Part shown: positions 61,551 through 64,000 of the stretch, piece after piece
Position numbering within the stretch: position 1 is the first letter of the stretch
Layout of the letters: every line of letters begins with the position of its first letter
DNA from: Oenanthe sinensis
Taxonomy: Eukaryota; Streptophyta; Magnoliopsida; Apiales; Apiaceae
Direction: 5' to 3'
DNA: 64,000 nucleotides
Assembly: GCA_028671895.1 (NCBI GenBank)
Contig: JAPMAC010000197.1
Location: 1,741,001 to 1,805,000 of the forward strand
Program-made: the position numbers and the translations under genes
Notes under the pieces: model-generated
What the model was told of the DNA's origin: nothing
Seen by the model: only the letters and a program-made list of their open reading frames with translations
Database searches by the model: none

Positions 61551-63535
61551 AAATACCCCTAGGTTATTTTGGAGTGCAACAACTACCCCAAGTCCAGAAA
61601 AATATGAAAATTTGAAAGACTTTATTTTACTTTCCAAATCTTTACCCTGGACGCATCGCTAAATTGAATTCCTCCTCCAATCAACATCTATCAATACAGT
61701 TTACCAAATTTGACAAAACTTGTCATACTACATGATTCACAATGGGGCGGGTCCTCAAATATATACGAACGCTTATCCTCAACCACACTCATCATTTATT
61801 CATATATCATTTTTTATTCGAGCTAAAACAGATCCTTGACTCATAATCTGAAACAGGCGTGCCCAGCGAATACCAACCATCAACTTTTACACAAAAAATA
61901 ATTTCAAATCAAATATATTTATAAATATATAAGACAGCTACAATCATGTTTCCTCGAAACCTGTGACTTTACCCAATCTTTCACTGCCACGTGGCCACTA
62001 TCCTTCCCTCTATTTAAATATCCTGACTTCCTTTCTCTCTCTATCACTACATATATTTTTTACTTTTGTTTTCAACTACATAAAACACTTCTTCTCTAGA
62101 TCTCGATACCCAGGCGTCTTATTATCTTCCGACTTCATTTTCGGGTGCAACTCCGACCAAAAATCAAAATTCTCACGATCTCAGTGTTCACTTAGTTGGT
62201 ACGCATCTATTACAACTTTTCTTTTTCAATTTCATCTAGCAAATTGCCCTATATGCTTATATGTATGTATATGTGTATATCTGCTCTAGATCCTGTTTTA
62301 TCAGACGTATAATCAATACAAATGTTTCTATATCACTATTTATTTTTTTAACATAGGCGTGCCCTCCATGTAGGAAATGTTCACTTATAATTTCAATGAA
62401 AAACCATTCCTCAAACAACATAATTATGTATCTGGAATAAACTAAATTAATTGTATTATAAGCATGCCGCATCTCCCTTTAAATACCCTCACATTAATTG
62501 ACCTCCTCACATGCACCCTAACTTCAGATACTAATTGACCTTTCAACCAATTCAATTCGATAACTAACATTTGACACTTATCATAAAATAATCATAAGAT
62601 CATTAACTTCGACAAGCGTCCTAACATATCAAGAACATTAATCATAGTTTTCATTAACACCTTCTTACAATTGCACTGAGAATCCCATATCTTTTATGGC
62701 AAGCAAATTTTAATACATACTTGTTCTAACGACCCAATTTGCACTCAATTTATGAAAATAACTAATATTGGTAGCACACACCAGGACGCGTCTTACTTGT
62801 ATTTATATTATTTATTTTCAAACCTTTTCTCTTCCAAGCGCTGAAAGACATATGACTAGGCCTATTTATAAATAATTAGATGACAACTCAACTCATTTAA
62901 GAAAGAGTAGTAAACAATAAATATGATAACATGAATCAAGTCGAAGAAAGTCAACTAGACACGAAAAATCAGATTATTAGAAGTATTTGTATGAGATTGA
63001 TACTCAACACTGGAAGTTCATTAATATGTTCAAGCGTCAGTGAAAAATAAAGAAGTAATATCTCAGAAGAATTAAGAAGATATAGAAGATTTCAAGTGGC
63101 TACTACACGAAGATTCTAGAAGAAGAAAACACAAGAGGAAAAATAGTAAAGCAAAAGAAGAACAGAATACCGCAACTTAAAAGTTAAAAGGTGGAGAATA
63201 TTTATTGTAGTATGACACAAATGAACCAGACAGTACATTTGTGTGCCAAGTAAATTAATAAATATTCATCGTCTAGCTTAAGTGGATTAATGACAGAAGA
63301 CTTAGCAAAGACATAAAGATTTTGGTGCTGGCAATCAAAGTTATACAAGTCTAAATAGTATTTTAATTCTACAATCAAAGAAATTAATTATTTAATTTAT
63401 TTAATTAAATTAATTCAATTCAATTTGAATTCAATTTAATTTATAAATTATGTAATTAAATTAAGTAGAATTAATTTATTACGATAAATATGACTTGACA
63501 TGACTTTTAATAAGTCTTTTCAGACTATATTAAAG
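61551..63535. other. intergenic, probably retrotransposon-derived, no gene recognised
   Basis: No reading frame with a recognisable product. At 62010-62110 the order CTATTTAAATATCC, a CT-rich leader and ACTACATAAAACACTTC looks like an LTR promoter and R region. Words with GCGT(G/C)CC recur (61857, 62357, 62618). Borders are not visible. Confidence 0.35.
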
Positions 63536-63820
63536 GTCATTCCAAAATATGGATTATAAAGGTCATACAAAGCCAAGAAGAAAAGTCATACTGATCTCAA
63601 GTTGCAAAAGTCACACCGAACTGTTGATTAAAGGTCATACCGAAATGTTAATTAAAAAGTCATACCGATTTATTAGTTAAAAAGTCATACCTAATATGAT
63701 TTTAGAAAAATCATACCGATTTTATAAAAGTCATACCGAGCTATTTAAAAAGTCATACAAGTGTTAAAAATGTCATACAAGGCTTATTTCTAAAAAATGT
63801 CCTGATTCAAAAGTCATACA
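63536..63820. repeat. AAAGTCATACCGA motif array (LTR U3-like)
   Basis: At least twelve copies or near-copies of AAAGTCATAC(CGA/AAG) occur in about 285 bp with spacings of roughly 15-40 bp, all in one orientation. A TATA box (CTATAAATATGAG) follows at about 63835. The layout matches the U3 arrays of families A and B, but with another motif. Confidence 0.8.
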
Positions 63821-64000
63821 AGCTTAAGATTTCCTCTATAAATATGAGGTAGCACTTCATATTTTGTAGTTAGTTGAAAACATTCAAATTCAAAAATTTG
63901 TATGCATTGTAATATTCACAGATTTCTGTGCAAGTTTGGAATATAATTGTTAAACAAGAACAATTCATGTCAAAATCGTTCTAGAGTATTTTATCAATTA
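63821..64000 (+). promoter_or_regulatory. promoter and leader region of an LTR-like unit, cut by the window edge
   Basis: CTATAAATATGAGG is followed by a leader with GTAGTTAGTTGAAAAC and ATTGTAATATTC, as in the R region of plant copia LTRs. The element continues beyond the window. Confidence 0.4.

Noticed and set aside
62010..62290. A protein gene with a 108-residue frame
   Set aside because: The peptide is a Ser/Leu/Phe-rich translation of a CT-rich leader-like region with no domain signal.

Overview
This is a plant nuclear window, almost certainly from a eudicot and, on the look of the LACS9-like protein, perhaps an asterid (low confidence; no search was run). Evidence for a plant: GT-AG introns in AT-rich DNA, a plastid-type long-chain acyl-CoA synthetase, a plant SGTA co-chaperone, initiator-Met tRNA primer sites (TGGTATCAGAGC) next to Ty1/copia-type LTRs, and hAT-type miniature elements.

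Layout. 1-2097: 3' end of a Ty1/copia-type element (family A, copy 1). 2098-8000: decayed host-gene fragments, namely two BAH-PHD (EBS/SHL-like) pseudogene copies, an inverted copy of one of their exons, and a cyclophilin-like fragment. About 8880-35074: a nest of LTR retrotransposons: a gag remnant (9116-9911); family A copy 2 on the minus strand (9914-14310); family A copy 3 on the plus strand (14311-about 23230), itself split by a solo LTR with a 5-bp target duplication (16265-17829); a family B element on the minus strand (23236-33210, target duplication TATAA) split by a 3.2-kb solo LTR (26314-29534, target duplication ATTGA); a tRNA-derived SINE (near 33566); and a family B solo LTR (33888-35074). 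35987-45795: an intact ten-exon SGTA/TPR co-chaperone gene (447 aa). 46348-47958: two hAT-type non-autonomous elements inserted back to back. 48000-52550: AT-rich intergenic DNA with dispersed repeats and a GC-rich AACCGG repeat. 53583-60470: an intact LACS9-like gene with eleven coding exons (695 aa). 60750-61550: a probable minus-strand LTR. 63536-64000: the start of another LTR-like unit with its own motif array.

The two intact genes are ordinary housekeeping genes: SGTA acts with HSP70/HSP90 and tail-anchored protein handling, and LACS9 activates fatty acids at the plastid envelope. They show no functional link to each other.

The most unusual signal is in the retrotransposons. Both element families carry a long extra gene downstream of pol. 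Each also has its own short motif piled up in arrays: CAGAGTYT in family A and the palindrome CCATCGATGG with variants in family B. The arrays sit upstream of the LTR TATA box, again just upstream of the accessory gene, and again inside the accessory coding sequence. In family B the accessory gene has a recognisable internal promoter (TATAAATA at 31796-31803, about 146 bp before the ATG at 31650) with the motif array directly upstream. This resembles a self-recognising regulator plus target-site system, comparable in logic to the VANC anti-silencing proteins of Arabidopsis VANDAL elements. The comparison is inference and needs testing.
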